NCBI GenBank assembly: GCA_963823245.1
Contig: CAWGKQ010000006.1
Span: forward strand, 1 to 64,000
Source: JAWVFM01 sp963823245
GTDB taxonomy: Bacteria; Actinomycetota; Thermoleophilia; Solirubrobacterales; 70-9
Direction of reading: 5' to 3'
Length of the DNA stretch: 64,000 nucleotides
Each line of letters opens with the position of its first letter. Positions within the stretch are counted from its first letter, which is position 1. Shown here in pieces: positions 51,783 through 60,720 of the stretch. Under the pieces are notes generated by a model. That model saw only the letters and a program-made list of their open reading frames with translations, had not been told where the DNA came from and made no database searches. The position numbers and the translations under genes were made by a program.

Positions 51783-52507
51783 ACGGCCGGGGCCAGTTGA
51801 GTGCTCTCGCCGAAGCGGTGGCGCTCTTCGCTCACGGGCTCCTCGGCCTCGGTGACGGAACGGATAAGCGCTTCGACCACGGCCGGGTCGAACTGGCTGC
51901 CCGCGTTCGCGCGCAGCTCCGCGATCGCCTCGTCGGTGCTCATGGCCAGGCGGTAGGGGCGGTCGGTGGTCATCGCGTTGAAGGCGTCGCAGCAGGCGAT
52001 GACCCGCGAGGCGATCGGGATCTCCTCGCCCGCGAGCCCGTCCGGGTAGCCGCTTCCGTCGAAGTGCTCGTGGTGGCTGCGGACCACCGTTCCCACCTCC
52101 CCCAGCATGCCGCCGATGCGCTCGAGCATCCGCTCGCCCTCGGCGGTGTGAGCGCGCATCACCTCCCACTCCTCGTCGTTCAGGGCGCCCGGCTTGTTGA
52201 TGATCTCGTTCGGCACGTTGACCTTGCCCACGTCGTGCAGCAGCGCGCCGAACTCGACGTCACGCAGGGTCGCGTCGTCGAGGCCCATCTGCACGCCGAC
52301 GCTCCGCGAGAGCACGACGACGCTCCGGCTGTGAGCTCCCGTGTAGGCGTCGTTCGTGCTCAGGATCTCGCCGAGGAGGTGCGCGGTGCCGCGATAGGCG
52401 TGGCTCAGGGTGAGAGCGTGCTCGATCCGCGCCTCGCGCTCGCGGGCGAAGATCGCAAAGAGGCCGATCACGGGCAGGGCGAGCAAGAACGGCTCGCCGT
52501 TCGCGAG
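51779..52507 (-). CDS. HD-GYP domain phosphodiesterase, 5'-truncated
   Basis: The HD-GYP core is complete: GAHSRSVVVLSRSVGVQMGL, the HD motif in ALLHDVGKVNVPNEIINKPG, HHEHFDGSGYPDGLAGEEIP (HxxxxDGxGYP) and IACCDAFNAMTTDRPYR. Such enzymes hydrolyse cyclic di-GMP. Before it is one membrane helix (LLALPVIGLFAIF) and a coiled stretch. At about 52500 the sequence changes to the opposite-strand fragment, so the sensor region is missing. Which membrane sensor it had is unknown. Confidence 0.85.
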   Translation of the reverse strand, partial: LANGEPFLLALPVIGLFAIFAREREARIEHALTLSHAYRGTAHLLGEILSTNDAYTGAHSRSVVVLSRSVGVQMGLDDATLRDVEFGALLHDVGKVNVPNEIINKPGALNDEEWEVMRAHTAEGERMLERIGGMLGEVGTVVRSHHEHFDGSGYPDGLAGEEIPIASRVIACCDAFNAMTTDRPYRLAMSTDEAIAELRANAGSQFDPAVVEALIRSVTEAEEPVSEERHRFGESTQLAPAV

Positions 52508-52508
52508 C

Positions 52509-52735
52509 CTCCGTGTCGACGTCCTCTTCGAGGACGCGGCTGGCGGCGTCCACTCGCTGGCGATCGGCAACGTCGGCAGCACCTCGAGCTGGCAGCCAAG
52601 CTGCAGATGCCGGTGGTCGCGAACCTGCTGCCGCTGCTTCCCGGCGACTACGCGCCGGTGGAGTTCCGGTTCACGCCGCAGGCGACTGGTCGATCGACGA
52701 CATCTACGTCGATCCCCACCACAGCGGCTGGCTCG
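52509..52735 (+). pseudogene. C-terminal fragment of a secreted protein
   Basis: The plus strand reads LRVDVLFEDAAGGVHSLAIG, NVGSTSSW, then (after frame breaks) QMPVVANLLPLLPGDYAPVE, FRFTP and DWSIDDIYVDPHHSGW. This looks like the end of a secreted protein with a beta-sandwich. The start is absent and is replaced by the HD-GYP gene on the other strand. Confidence 0.55.
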
Positions 52736-52759
52736 TACCAGGGAATCCCCGCCCATCAG

Positions 52760-52789
52760 AATCGGCCTCCCCGCAACGGGAGGCCGATT
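52760..52789 (+). terminator. 12-bp perfect hairpin, terminator-like
   Basis: AATCGGCCTCCC and GGGAGGCCGATT pair around a 6-base loop, followed by TCCG. It follows the secreted-protein fragment and precedes the second paralogue. Confidence 0.65.
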
Positions 52790-52809
52790 TCCGCTACAAA
52801 GGAGGGGTG

Positions 52810-53985
52810 GTGCGGGACCGGCTGATCTCAGGTCGGCTGCCACGCGCGCTCGCCGCGGCGGGCGCTACGGCGGCCGCGCTCGCGGTTGCTCCCGCAGCGG
52901 CGCACGCGCAGCGCGCAGTGCAGGCAGCGAGCACCGTGGACGGGTCCGAGCTCGTCCAGACCGTGCCGATCACGAAACGGCCGGGCAAGTCGCCGGCGGT
53001 CGTCCTGTCCCTCGGACCGGGCCAGCTCCCGGCGCTGGCGGTGGGGGACACGCTGCGCGCGAGCGCCGAGCTCCAGGTCTCGACGACCTGCGTCGAGAAG
53101 CTCCCGCGGTGCATCGGCAAGCCCTACTCGTACAACCCCGCCTTCACGGCGCAGATCGTCGTCGCGACGAGCGAGGGCGCGGCCGCCGGCGCCGGCGTGC
53201 TCCCCCTCTCGCCGCCGGTCCAGATGGGCTGCGGCCAGAAGCGCCCGAACCGCAACCACCACTGTGTGTTGACGATCACCGACCTCGTCCGGCCGATTGA
53301 CCTCGCCAACCCGCTTCCGTGCCCGACCGGCGCGTGCTTCCTCAATCTCGTCGTCTCGGCGAGCAACTCGCACGCGAAGACCGGCAACGTGCTCGTCATC
53401 GGCAACGATCAGCCCGATGGCAGCGTCAAGGGTGGTCGCGGCCGGCTGAACGCGATCGTCACCGCGCCGGGTGAGGACGCGCTCGCGCAGCCCTTCAACA
53501 CAACGGATCGCGTCTCGAAGACGATCCCGCTCGGCACCGAGCGCTCGGGCTTCCAGACGGTCGCCTACTCGCAGCGGCTCGACGGGCTCGAGCCGGGCGA
53601 CGTCGTCTCGGCGAACGCGCTCCAGCACACAGGCGTCGCCTCGCTGGCCGTGCCCGCGTTCGTGGGCGACCAGATCATTCTCACCACGAAGCCCACGTCC
53701 ACCCGACCGAAGAAGAAGTTCTCGACCCAGGACGGCCAGCTCACGCCCGCCAACGGCTTCAACTGCACTCAGGGACCGAGCCCCTTCCAGACGCCTTGCA
53801 GCTCCTACAAGGCCGGGCTGGTGACGATCACGAAGCAGCCGGTCGACAACTTCGGTCTGCCGAAGCCCGTCTACGTCAATCTCGTGACCCGTGCCTTCCC
53901 GAAGGTCGCACAGGCGAAGGGCGCGGACACGGTGACGATTCGCGGGGGCGGATACCTGAATGTCGTCCGCTACCCGGGCGGCTGA
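52810..53985 (+). CDS. Secreted Cys-containing protein, paralogue 2
   Basis: This protein of about 391 residues starts GTG 52810 (after AGGAGG) with a signal peptide (ALAAAGATAAALAVAPAAAH, cleavage near HAQ). Landmarks are SELVQTVPITKRP, TTCVEKLPRCIGKPYSYNP, GCGQKRPNRNHHCVLTI, NVLVIGNDQPDG, NGFNCTQGPSPFQTPC and VYVNLVTRAFPKVAQ. These line up with the protein at 50631 throughout, so the two are paralogues. Cysteines are conserved in both. No enzymatic motif is visible. The role is unknown; an exported structural or binding protein is likely. Confidence 0.7.
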   Translation: MRDRLISGRLPRALAAAGATAAALAVAPAAAHAQRAVQAASTVDGSELVQTVPITKRPGKSPAVVLSLGPGQLPALAVGDTLRASAELQVSTTCVEKLPRCIGKPYSYNPAFTAQIVVATSEGAAAGAGVLPLSPPVQMGCGQKRPNRNHHCVLTITDLVRPIDLANPLPCPTGACFLNLVVSASNSHAKTGNVLVIGNDQPDGSVKGGRGRLNAIVTAPGEDALAQPFNTTDRVSKTIPLGTERSGFQTVAYSQRLDGLEPGDVVSANALQHTGVASLAVPAFVGDQIILTTKPTSTRPKKKFSTQDGQLTPANGFNCTQGPSPFQTPCSSYKAGLVTITKQPVDNFGLPKPVYVNLVTRAFPKVAQAKGADTVTIRGGGYLNVVRYPGG

Positions 53986-54001
53986 ACCGTCGGCGCACGG
54001 T

Positions 54002-55052
54002 CTACTCGAACCAGGCGATCGCGCCCACCATCACGAACAGGGCGACGAGGGCGGCGCCCTCGTAGTCGCGTGCCTCCCCGTCGCCGGTGATCTGCCAGAT
54101 CGCGATCGCGGAGAGCGCCAGGCTCGCGATGTAGACGGGTGGGACGACGAACGTCAGCGTGTGCGCCAACAGGAGCGAGACGAGGATCAGGGCCGGGAAA
54201 CAGGAAAACCGCGATCTGGGCCATCGAGTTCTTCACCACCGAGATCGCGAGGTCGGCCTGGCCCTTGGCGGCCAGGACGAGCGCCGTGGCGTTCTCGACC
54301 GCGTTGCCTGCGATGGCGACGATCACGAGGCCGGCGAAGGCGCGTGAGATGCCCAGCGAGTCGATGGCGGGGGAGAGCGCGGTGATGAACCAGTCGGAGA
54401 CGAACGCCGCGCCGACCCCGGCCGCGGCGAGCAGCGCGATGGTCGCCGGCAGGCCGATCGACGGCCCCTCGGGCTGAATGGAGGCCGCCGTGTCGGCGCG
54501 CAGGTACGAGCGAAGCCAGAGCGCGTAGACGACGAGGAGGCAGCCGGCGGCGATCGCCGAAATGGCGTTGGCGTGCTCCGCCGCCCGGTCGCCGCTCGAC
54601 TGAGCGATGCCGAGGATGACGATGATGAAGACCGCCAGCATCAGCATCGTCATGGTGTCGTTCGGCAGCCGGGGGTGAAAGCGCATGAGCCCGCCCTCGC
54701 CGCGCCGGGCGCCGACGATGATCGTCAGCCCGAGGACGAGGAGGCCGTTGGCCAGAAGCGAGCCGATGAGCGAGGTCTGCGCGACGAGGACCTCGCCCTT
54801 CTGGAGCGCGAAGAGGACGACGAAGAACTCGGGCAGGTTCCCGAGTGTCGACTGGAGGAGCCCCGTCGCGCCGGGGCCGAACCGCTCGCCCAGCGACTCG
54901 GTTGCGAACGCGACGACGTAGGCGAGCCCTGCGAGCGCGATCCCCGAGACGATGAAGGTGGGAACCGCGGCCGCGCCCGCGTAGTGCATGACGCCTGCGA
55001 CGGCGCTCACGATCGCGATCGCGACGACGGCGAGGATCTGGCGGCGGGTCAT
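54002..55052 (-). CDS. Ca2+/H+ antiporter-like cation exchanger (CAX family), one frameshift
   Basis: This membrane protein of about 350 residues has the two cation-exchanger repeats of CAX/VCX1: GNLPEFFVVLFALQKGEVLV, AQTSLIGSLLANGLLVLGL (repeat 1) and GNAVENATALVLAAKGQADL, AISVVKNSMAQIAVFLFP (repeat 2), with Glu in both (PEF, VEN). At least ten hydrophobic helices are seen. A frame break near 54195 precedes the last helices (LILVSLLLAHTLTFVVPPVY, ALVALFVMVGAIAWFE), which end at 54002. It exchanges Ca2+ or other cations for protons across the cytoplasmic membrane. Confidence 0.9.
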
Positions 55053-55060
55053 GGACGCGC

Positions 55061-55066
55061 AGCCTA
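55061..55066 (-). promoter_or_regulatory. -10-like TAGGCT box, leaderless type
   Basis: TAGGCT ends eight bases before the ATG of the exchanger gene on the minus strand. Confidence 0.45.
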
Positions 55067-55140
55067 TGCATGGCCTCGTCCAGACGTCCAGGGCGACCAG
55101 GCGTGCTGGGCGGCGGCTCTGGGGGCGAGCCCCTACTACG

Positions 55141-56690
55141 GTGGGTGCCCCGCCTCGCGACCGCGTCAGACGCCCGGCGGTGGGGACCGAGGGCGGCTTC
55201 ACCGTCATCGAGGTCGTCGTGGCTGCGTTCATCCTCGCGATTGCGAGCCTCGCCGTCTTCGGTCTTGTCGATGCGGCAAGCCGCAACACGTACCGAGCCC
55301 AGCAGAGCCAGGTTGTGAACGACGTGCTCCAGCAGGAAATGGAGAAGATCAGGGCGTTGCGGTACGCCGACGTAGCGCTCACGAGCCTGCCTACTCAGTC
55401 AGTTGACCCGACCAGCCCGAACTACCGGGTGACGGGTGCCCAGTTCAACGTCAATCGCACAGGATCACCCGCGCCCTGGAACCTCGTCTACAACGGGGGG
55501 GAATTCGAATGAGACGGGCGCCTCGGTCAGCGGCGGCACCATCTCGCCAGGTCCCACGCCGTTCCAGAACGGCAACGTGGCGGGCAACATCTATCGGTAC
55601 GTCGTCTGGGAGCCGAATGCCGCGTGCTCGAACTGCGCCCACAGCTCCACGAGCGACGCCCACAACGGCGCGAGCGTGCCCTGGGGCAAGCAGGTGATCG
55701 TCGACGTTGTCCTGAGCTCGAACGCGTCCTCGGCGGCTCGACCGTACCAGGAGGTGCAGGGCAGCGTCGGGAATCCCGACGAGGGCCGGGGCACATGCGA
55801 CCCGACGGATCCCGCGTGCACCAAGTCGACGAATCCGAACACGTCCTGGACGTTCTGGATCACCGACACGCCGTGCAGCAACAAGGTTGGGTATACGGAG
55901 AGCCGGCAGGACCTTGCCGGCAATCACCTCAGTCACAACTCCCGTGGCGCGTGCTCGAGCAACGGCCCGGGTACGCGGGTTTCGAGAAACACTCCAGGCC
56001 CTCCGGACCTGATGTTCCCGAAGGGCGCCCCGTGCGCAGGCACGCCGCCTGACTGCACCGAGTACAACAATCCACTCTACGACTATGCAACCGACGTAGA
56101 GCCGGGCTGCGGCACCACAGACTGTTCGAATGCCGACGCCGGCCTCCAGCTCCTTAACGGCCCGGGGTGCAGCAACGTCGTCAGCGGGGGTCTTGGCACG
56201 GTGTTCAACACTGCGCCCCCCGTCATCGGGGACATCATCGACCCCACCACGTTCCAAAAGGTCCACAAGTGGGTCTCGCCCCCCATTCCTAACGGCTCCG
56301 ACATCGTCTTCAGCGGCCGCGGAGAGCTCGATCTGTGGACCCGCAGCGTGGGCGGGTCGAACAGCCGGGCAAGATCTGCGCCTTTCTCTTCTATCGCCAC
56401 ACCGTCCCGCTCGTCGGCGCCGTCGACACTCCGGCCGTGAACCTCGACCTCAACAGCGTGAGCTACTTCCCGTACGCCAGAGCACGTGGCCAACCAACTG
56501 GACCGAGATCCATGTACCGCTGCATTTCGACCTCGGTGCCGACCTCCTCCCGGGCACCCGGTTGGGTCTGGCGATCAGCGTCGACGACAGCGGCGGCCAG
56601 ACGGGCGCGCACGGACTCGAGTTCGCCTACGACCATCCCACCTACGACGGTCGGCTCTCGGTGAACACGACGTCACTGTTGCCCTTCTGA
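55141..56690 (+). CDS. Type IV pilin-like (prepilin-type) large protein, three frameshifts
   Basis: The N-terminus (GTG 55141) has a prepilin cleavage motif, GGFTVIEVVVAAFILAIASL, with Gly-Phe at the cleavage point and Glu5. The body (NVNRTGSPAPWNLVYNG, VDVVLSSNASSAARPYQEVQ, VHKWVSPPIPNGSDIVFSGR) is a large extracellular domain with many cysteines and a C-terminal beta domain (FDLGADLLPGTRLGLAISVD). Frame breaks occur at the G7 run near 55500 and near 56370 and 56480. With about 510 residues it is far larger than a major pilin, so it is a minor pilin or adhesin. Its processing peptidase is the next gene. Confidence 0.75.
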
Positions 56691-56770
56691 CGGGGCGCTC
56701 AACCTCTGCGCGGGGTTTGCCGACTAGGAGGCCTGACGACTCGCAGGGCCCCGAACCGATCGACGAGACC

Positions 56771-57529
56771 ATGCCAGCCATCCTTGCCTTCCCCGCCGGA
56801 ATGATCCTGGGCAGCTTCGCGACCGTGCTTGCCCACCGCGTGCCGCGGGGCGAGTCGTTCGTGACGGGGCGCTCGAGATGCCCGAGTTGCGGCTCCGAGA
56901 TTGCCGCCTACGACAACGTCCCGGTGTTCTCATGGCTGCTCCTCCGCGGGCGGTGCAGAAGCTGCGGCGAGCACATCTCCGCCCGCTACCCGCTCACGGA
57001 GCTCGCGATGGCGGTGTTGTTCGCGGCAACGGTGCTGATTCTCGGCACCGCAGACGTCGGCCAGCTCGTCCTGGGCCTGGTCTTCTGCGCACTGCTCGTC
57101 GTCATTACCGTCACCGATCTTGAGCAGCGCATCATCCCCAACAAGGTTCTCGCGGCCGGAGCGGTCGCGGCGCTTGCGATAGCCGCCGTCAGCGATCCAT
57201 CGAGCATTCCTGAGCGGCTGATCGCCGCATTCGCGGCCGGTGGGGTCCTCTTCCTGATCGCGCTCGCGTACCCGCGCGGGCTCGGCATGGGGGACGCGAA
57301 GCTCGTGGCCGTGATGGGCCTCTTCCTCGGTTCCGCCATCGCACCGGCGGTGCTCGTCGGCTTCGCGACGGGAGCCGTCGTGGGCGTTGCCATGCTCGCT
57401 CGTGAGGGTTCCGCGGCGCGCAAGAAGGCCGTGCCGTTCGGGCCGTTTCTGGCCCTCGGTGGGCTCGTCGGGCTCTGGGTGGGGCCTGAGATCGTCAACT
57501 GGTACGTGACGACCTTCTTCGGCGGCTGA
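56771..57529 (+). CDS. pilD: Prepilin peptidase (type IV leader peptidase)
   Basis: This 252-residue membrane peptidase starts MPAILAFPAGMILGSFATVL and has the two CxxC pairs (CPSCGSEIAAYDNVPVFSWL and CRSCGEHIS), the aspartate sites TDLEQRIIPN and GMGDAKLVAVMGLFLG (GxGD), and eight predicted helices. It cleaves and N-methylates prepilins such as the one just upstream. It is complete and free of frameshifts. The gene is followed by a terminator-like hairpin. Confidence 0.92.
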   Translation: MPAILAFPAGMILGSFATVLAHRVPRGESFVTGRSRCPSCGSEIAAYDNVPVFSWLLLRGRCRSCGEHISARYPLTELAMAVLFAATVLILGTADVGQLVLGLVFCALLVVITVTDLEQRIIPNKVLAAGAVAALAIAAVSDPSSIPERLIAAFAAGGVLFLIALAYPRGLGMGDAKLVAVMGLFLGSAIAPAVLVGFATGAVVGVAMLAREGSAARKKAVPFGPFLALGGLVGLWVGPEIVNWYVTTFFGG

Positions 57530-57564
57530 ACCCGACCTCGCGAACACGTCCAAAGGGCTCAAGG

Positions 57565-57583
57565 TCGGCCCCGCACGGGCCGA
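57565..57583 (+). terminator. Terminator-like hairpin after pilD
   Basis: TCGGCCC and GGGCCGA pair around CGCAC, followed by TTTAG. It would end the pilin-pilD transcript. Confidence 0.55.
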
Positions 57584-57650
57584 TTTAGAGGTGGGGCGCT
57601 CCCAGCACCCCAACCGCTCGCGTGATGCTTTCAGGGACAAATGAAAGTCG

Positions 57651-57947
57651 ATGGTCGGGCTCGATATCGAGGCCGGGAGCGTGGCCGCCGCCGAAGTGAT
57701 CGACGGACGCTGCAGCTCCCCCCGATCGAGGATCCGAGCGAGCTCGAGACTGCCGTGCGCTTCCAAGCGGTTCGGGATGATCCGCGCGCTCGCGGGTGAG
57801 GAGCACGCCCCAATCGGCGCGGCCGACTACGTAGAGGCTCCGCCTTATGAGGACCTCGCCGCGGCGATGACCCACCACGAGCACGCGACGCTCGATCTCG
57901 CGGCCGACGACGCGCCGACGCGGCTCTACTGCAACCTCGGCCGATAG
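57651..57947 (+). pseudogene. pilM: pilM remnant with internal deletions
   Basis: Three collinear pieces of a PilM-type pilus ATPase-like protein are joined: MVGLDIEAGSVAAAEV (actin-like first strand), LQLPPIEDPSELETAVRFQA (in another frame, 57709-57765) and a final phrase PTRLYCNLG. A full PilM has about 350 residues; here fewer than 100 remain. The order of pieces matches PilM, so segments were deleted between them. It cannot work as it stands. Confidence 0.55.
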
Positions 57948-57972
57948 ACGAACTTACCCCGAGCGAAGTGAG

Positions 57973-58004
57973 TGGTCGGCGGCGCCCAGCGGCGCCGCCG
58001 ACCA
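57973..58004. terminator. 14-bp perfect hairpin before aroC
   Basis: TGGTCGGCGGCGCC and GGCGCCGCCGACCA pair around CAGC. There is no T-run. It separates the pilM remnant from aroC. Confidence 0.55.
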
Positions 58005-58008
58005 TCAC

Positions 58009-58014
58009 TAGCCT
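58009..58014 (+). promoter_or_regulatory. -10-like TAGCCT box, leaderless type
   Basis: TAGCCT ends nine bases before the GTG of aroC. Confidence 0.5.
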
Positions 58015-58023
58015 TGACCGGCT

Positions 58024-59187
58024 GTGTCGCTTCGCTACACGACCGCGGGCGAGTCGCACGGGCCGGGGCTCGTCGCGATAGTCGAGGGCATGCCCGCGGG
58101 GCTCGAGCTCTCGCGCGAGCGGATCGACCGGGACCTCGCCAGGCGTCAGCTCGGCCATGGCCGCGGCGGCCGGATGAAGATCGAAAGCGACGCCGTGGAG
58201 GTCCGCTCGGGGGTCCGCCACGGCCGCACGCTCGGGAGCCCGATTGCGCTGCTCGTCGCGAACCGCGACTACGCGAACTGGGAGGAGCGGATGAACCCGT
58301 GGCCGGTCGACGCCGCCGTCGAGGAGGTGCACACCCCGAGGCCCGGCCACGCCGACCTCGCCGGGTTGCTCAAGTACGGCCACTCGGACGTGCGCAACGT
58401 CCTCGAGCGCGCCAGCGCTCGCGAGACCGCGGCTCGCGTGGCCGCCGGCGCGATCGCGAAGGAGCTCCTGCGAGCCTTCGGCGTGACCGTTCATAGCCAT
58501 GTGCTTCGTATCGGCTCCGTCACGGCGCCCGAGGCGCCGGACGTCGGGCCCGAGGACTTCGCGGACGTCGACGACTCCCCGGTGCGCTGCCTCGACCAGG
58601 CGGCCGGCGAGGAGATGGTCGCCGAGATCGACCGTCTGCGGAAGGCAAACGAAAGCCTCGGCGGCGTCTTCGAGGTGCGCGCCTTCGGTCTCGTGCCAGG
58701 GCTCGGCTCGCACGTCGCGGCCGCCGAGCGCCTCGACTCACGGCTCGCGGGCGCACTGGTTTCGATTCAGGCGGTCAAGGGGGTGTCGGTCGGCGAGGCA
58801 TGGGAGGTCGCCGGCTCGCCCGGCTCGGAGTCGCACGATGAGATCTTCCACTCGCCCGAGCGCGGCTGGCACAGGGAGACGAACCGTGCCGGTGGGGTGG
58901 AGGGCGGAATGTCGAACGGCGAGCCGCTCATCGTCCGCGGGGCCCTGAAGCCGATCTCGACCCTCACGAAGCCGCTTCGCAGCGTCGACACCGAGACCAA
59001 GGAGCCCGCGCAGGCCCTGCGCGAGCGCACCGATTCCACGGTGGTCCCGGCGGCCGGAGTCGTCGGCGAGGCGATGGTGGCGCTGGTGCTGGCCGCCTGC
59101 TACCGGGAGAAGTTCGGCGGCGATCACATCGACGACGCCCTGCGGGCCTTCGACGCCTACCGGGAGCGCATCGGGTGGCGGCGCTGA
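58024..59187 (+). CDS. aroC: Chorismate synthase
   Basis: This 387-residue FMN-dependent enzyme makes chorismate from EPSP. It starts at GTG 58024 with LRYTTAGESHGPGLVAIVEG, has RRQLGHGRGGRMKIESDAVE, RPGHADLAGLLKYGHSDVRN and ERASARETAARVAAGAIAKE, and the C-terminal GGVEGGMSNGEPLIVRGALK, RTDSTVVPAAGVVGEAMVAL. All flavin and substrate residues seen in the family appear present. It ends 13 bases inside aroK, so the genes are coupled. Confidence 0.95.
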   Translation: MSLRYTTAGESHGPGLVAIVEGMPAGLELSRERIDRDLARRQLGHGRGGRMKIESDAVEVRSGVRHGRTLGSPIALLVANRDYANWEERMNPWPVDAAVEEVHTPRPGHADLAGLLKYGHSDVRNVLERASARETAARVAAGAIAKELLRAFGVTVHSHVLRIGSVTAPEAPDVGPEDFADVDDSPVRCLDQAAGEEMVAEIDRLRKANESLGGVFEVRAFGLVPGLGSHVAAAERLDSRLAGALVSIQAVKGVSVGEAWEVAGSPGSESHDEIFHSPERGWHRETNRAGGVEGGMSNGEPLIVRGALKPISTLTKPLRSVDTETKEPAQALRERTDSTVVPAAGVVGEAMVALVLAACYREKFGGDHIDDALRAFDAYRERIGWRR

Positions 59188-59640
59188 GCCCCCAGGACCG
59201 CGCCCTCGTCTTCATCGGCTTCATGGGCGCGGGCAAGTCGCGAGCCCTCCGGGCTGCGAGCGACGCCGGCCTCGAGACCGTCGATGCGGACGAGGAGCTC
59301 GAGCGCGAGCTCGGCCAGCCGATCGCCGCGTTCTTCGACTCCCACGGCGAGGCGGAGTTCCGCCGCCGCGAGGCGGAGGTCGTGCCGCGGCTCATCGATG
59401 CGGCCCGAGGCGGCGCCATCGCGCTCGGCGGCGGCGCCGTCAGCTCCGATGCGGTTCGCGACGCGCTCGCCGATCACGTCGTCGTCTGGCTTCAGGTCGA
59501 TGCCGAGACGGCATGGGAGCGCGCCTCACGCCACGACCGACCCCTGGCGCGTGACCGGGACGCGTTCGAAGCGCCTTCGCGCCGAGCGCGAGCCGCTCTA
59601 CCGCGAGCTCGCCGACGCGACGCTCCCGATGCGGCGATGA
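59175..59640 (+). CDS. aroK: Shikimate kinase domain of an AroK-AroB fusion, frameshifted
   Basis: This P-loop kinase phosphorylates shikimate. Motifs are LVFIGFMGAGKSRALRAASD (Walker A), DADEELERELGQPIAAFFDS, HGEAEFRRREAEVVPRLIDA, IALGGGAVSS and DRPLARDRDAFEA (lid). A frame break near 59572 precedes LRAEREPLYRELADATLPMR. A second break at about 59636 brings a TGA; without it the sequence continues DDVAVRALPHLLAMRDLPGG into AroB. So in the original gene kinase and synthase were probably one polypeptide. The start is GTG 59175, overlapping aroC. Confidence 0.85.
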
Positions 59641-59674
59641 CGTTGCCGTTCGCGCGCTGCCGCACCTGCTCGCG

Positions 59675-60720
59675 ATGCGCGATCTGCCCGGTGGCACGCG
59701 GTTGCTCTGGGGGGTCGCCGGCTCCGGCGAGTATCCGGCGCTCGTGGGCCCCGGCCTTCTCGACCACGCGGAGCCGGAGGTGGCGGGCCGCCGGTTCATC
59801 GTCGCCGACGCGACCGTCGCATCGCTCTACGGCCCCGCTCTCGAGGGGGCGGAGGCCGTTGTGCGGGTTCCGCCCGGCGAGGGCAGCAAGACGCTCGCGG
59901 AGGCCGAGCGCGTGCTCGGGGAGCTCGCCCGAGCCGGCGCGCGCCGCGACGACCACCTTGCCGCGCTCGGTGGCGGCGTCGTCGGAGACCTCGCCGGGTT
60001 CTGCGCCGCCGTCTACCAGCGGGGCGTTCCGGTCGTGCAGCTGCCGACGACGCTCGTGGCCCAGGTCGACTCCGCCTACGGCGGCAAGACCGGCGTGGAC
60101 ATCCCGGAGGCGAAGAACTACGTCGGCGCCTTCCAACAGCCGGCGGCGGTGATCGCCGACACCGAGACCCTGCGCACGCTCCCGGAGGCCGATCTCGCCG
60201 CCGGGTTCGTCGAGGTCCTGAAGGCGGGACTGATCGCGGGCGGCGAGCTGTGGGAGAGGGCGCGTCGCATCGAGGCGCTCGACGTCGACTCGGTCGCACC
60301 GCTGATCCCGCCGTCGATCGAGCTGAAGCTCGCGATCGTCGCCGCCGACGAGCGCGAGGCCGGCCGGCGCGCCGCGCTCAACCTCGGCCACACGGTCGGC
60401 CACGCGATCGAGGCCGCGAGCGGCTATTCCCGCTACCGCCACGGGGAGGCGGTGGGCCTCGGCCTCCTGGCGGCTCTGCGCCTCTCCGAGGCCGGCGGAG
60501 CTGCGCGAGGAGGTGCGCGAGATCCTGGCCCGCCACGGCCTGGAGATCGAGCTCGATCAGGCGATCTCGACCGATGCCATCCTCGAGGCAATGGACCGCG
60601 ACAAGAAGCGGACGGCCGAGGGCGTGGGCTTCGTCCTCTGCGAGCGCCCCGGCGCCGTCGCCGTCGGTCAGCGAGTGGATGCGCACTAGGGTGCGGGAAG
60701 CGGTCGAGGAGCTTCGCTGA
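59675..60720 (+). CDS. aroB: 3-Dehydroquinate synthase (C-terminal part of AroK-AroB fusion), frameshifted
   Basis: AroB cyclises DAHP to 3-dehydroquinate. VRVPPGEGSKTLAEAERVLG, LAALGGGVVGDLAGFCAAVY, QLPTTLVAQVDSAYGGKTGV, DIPEAKNYVGAFQQPAAVIA and ALNLGHTVGHAIEAASGYSR carry the NAD and Zn sites. A break near 60500 separates the C-terminal domain (REEVREILARHGLEIELDQA, ILEAMDRDKKRTAEGVGFVL) and another near 60685 the tail VREAVEELR. The ATG 59675 has no ribosome-binding site and lies in frame after aroK-like residues, supporting fusion. Confidence 0.9.

Noticed and set aside
57530..57650. Riboswitch (cyclic di-GMP type) before pilM
   Set aside because: The stretch has one terminator-like hairpin but no conserved cyclic-di-GMP motif that I could find.
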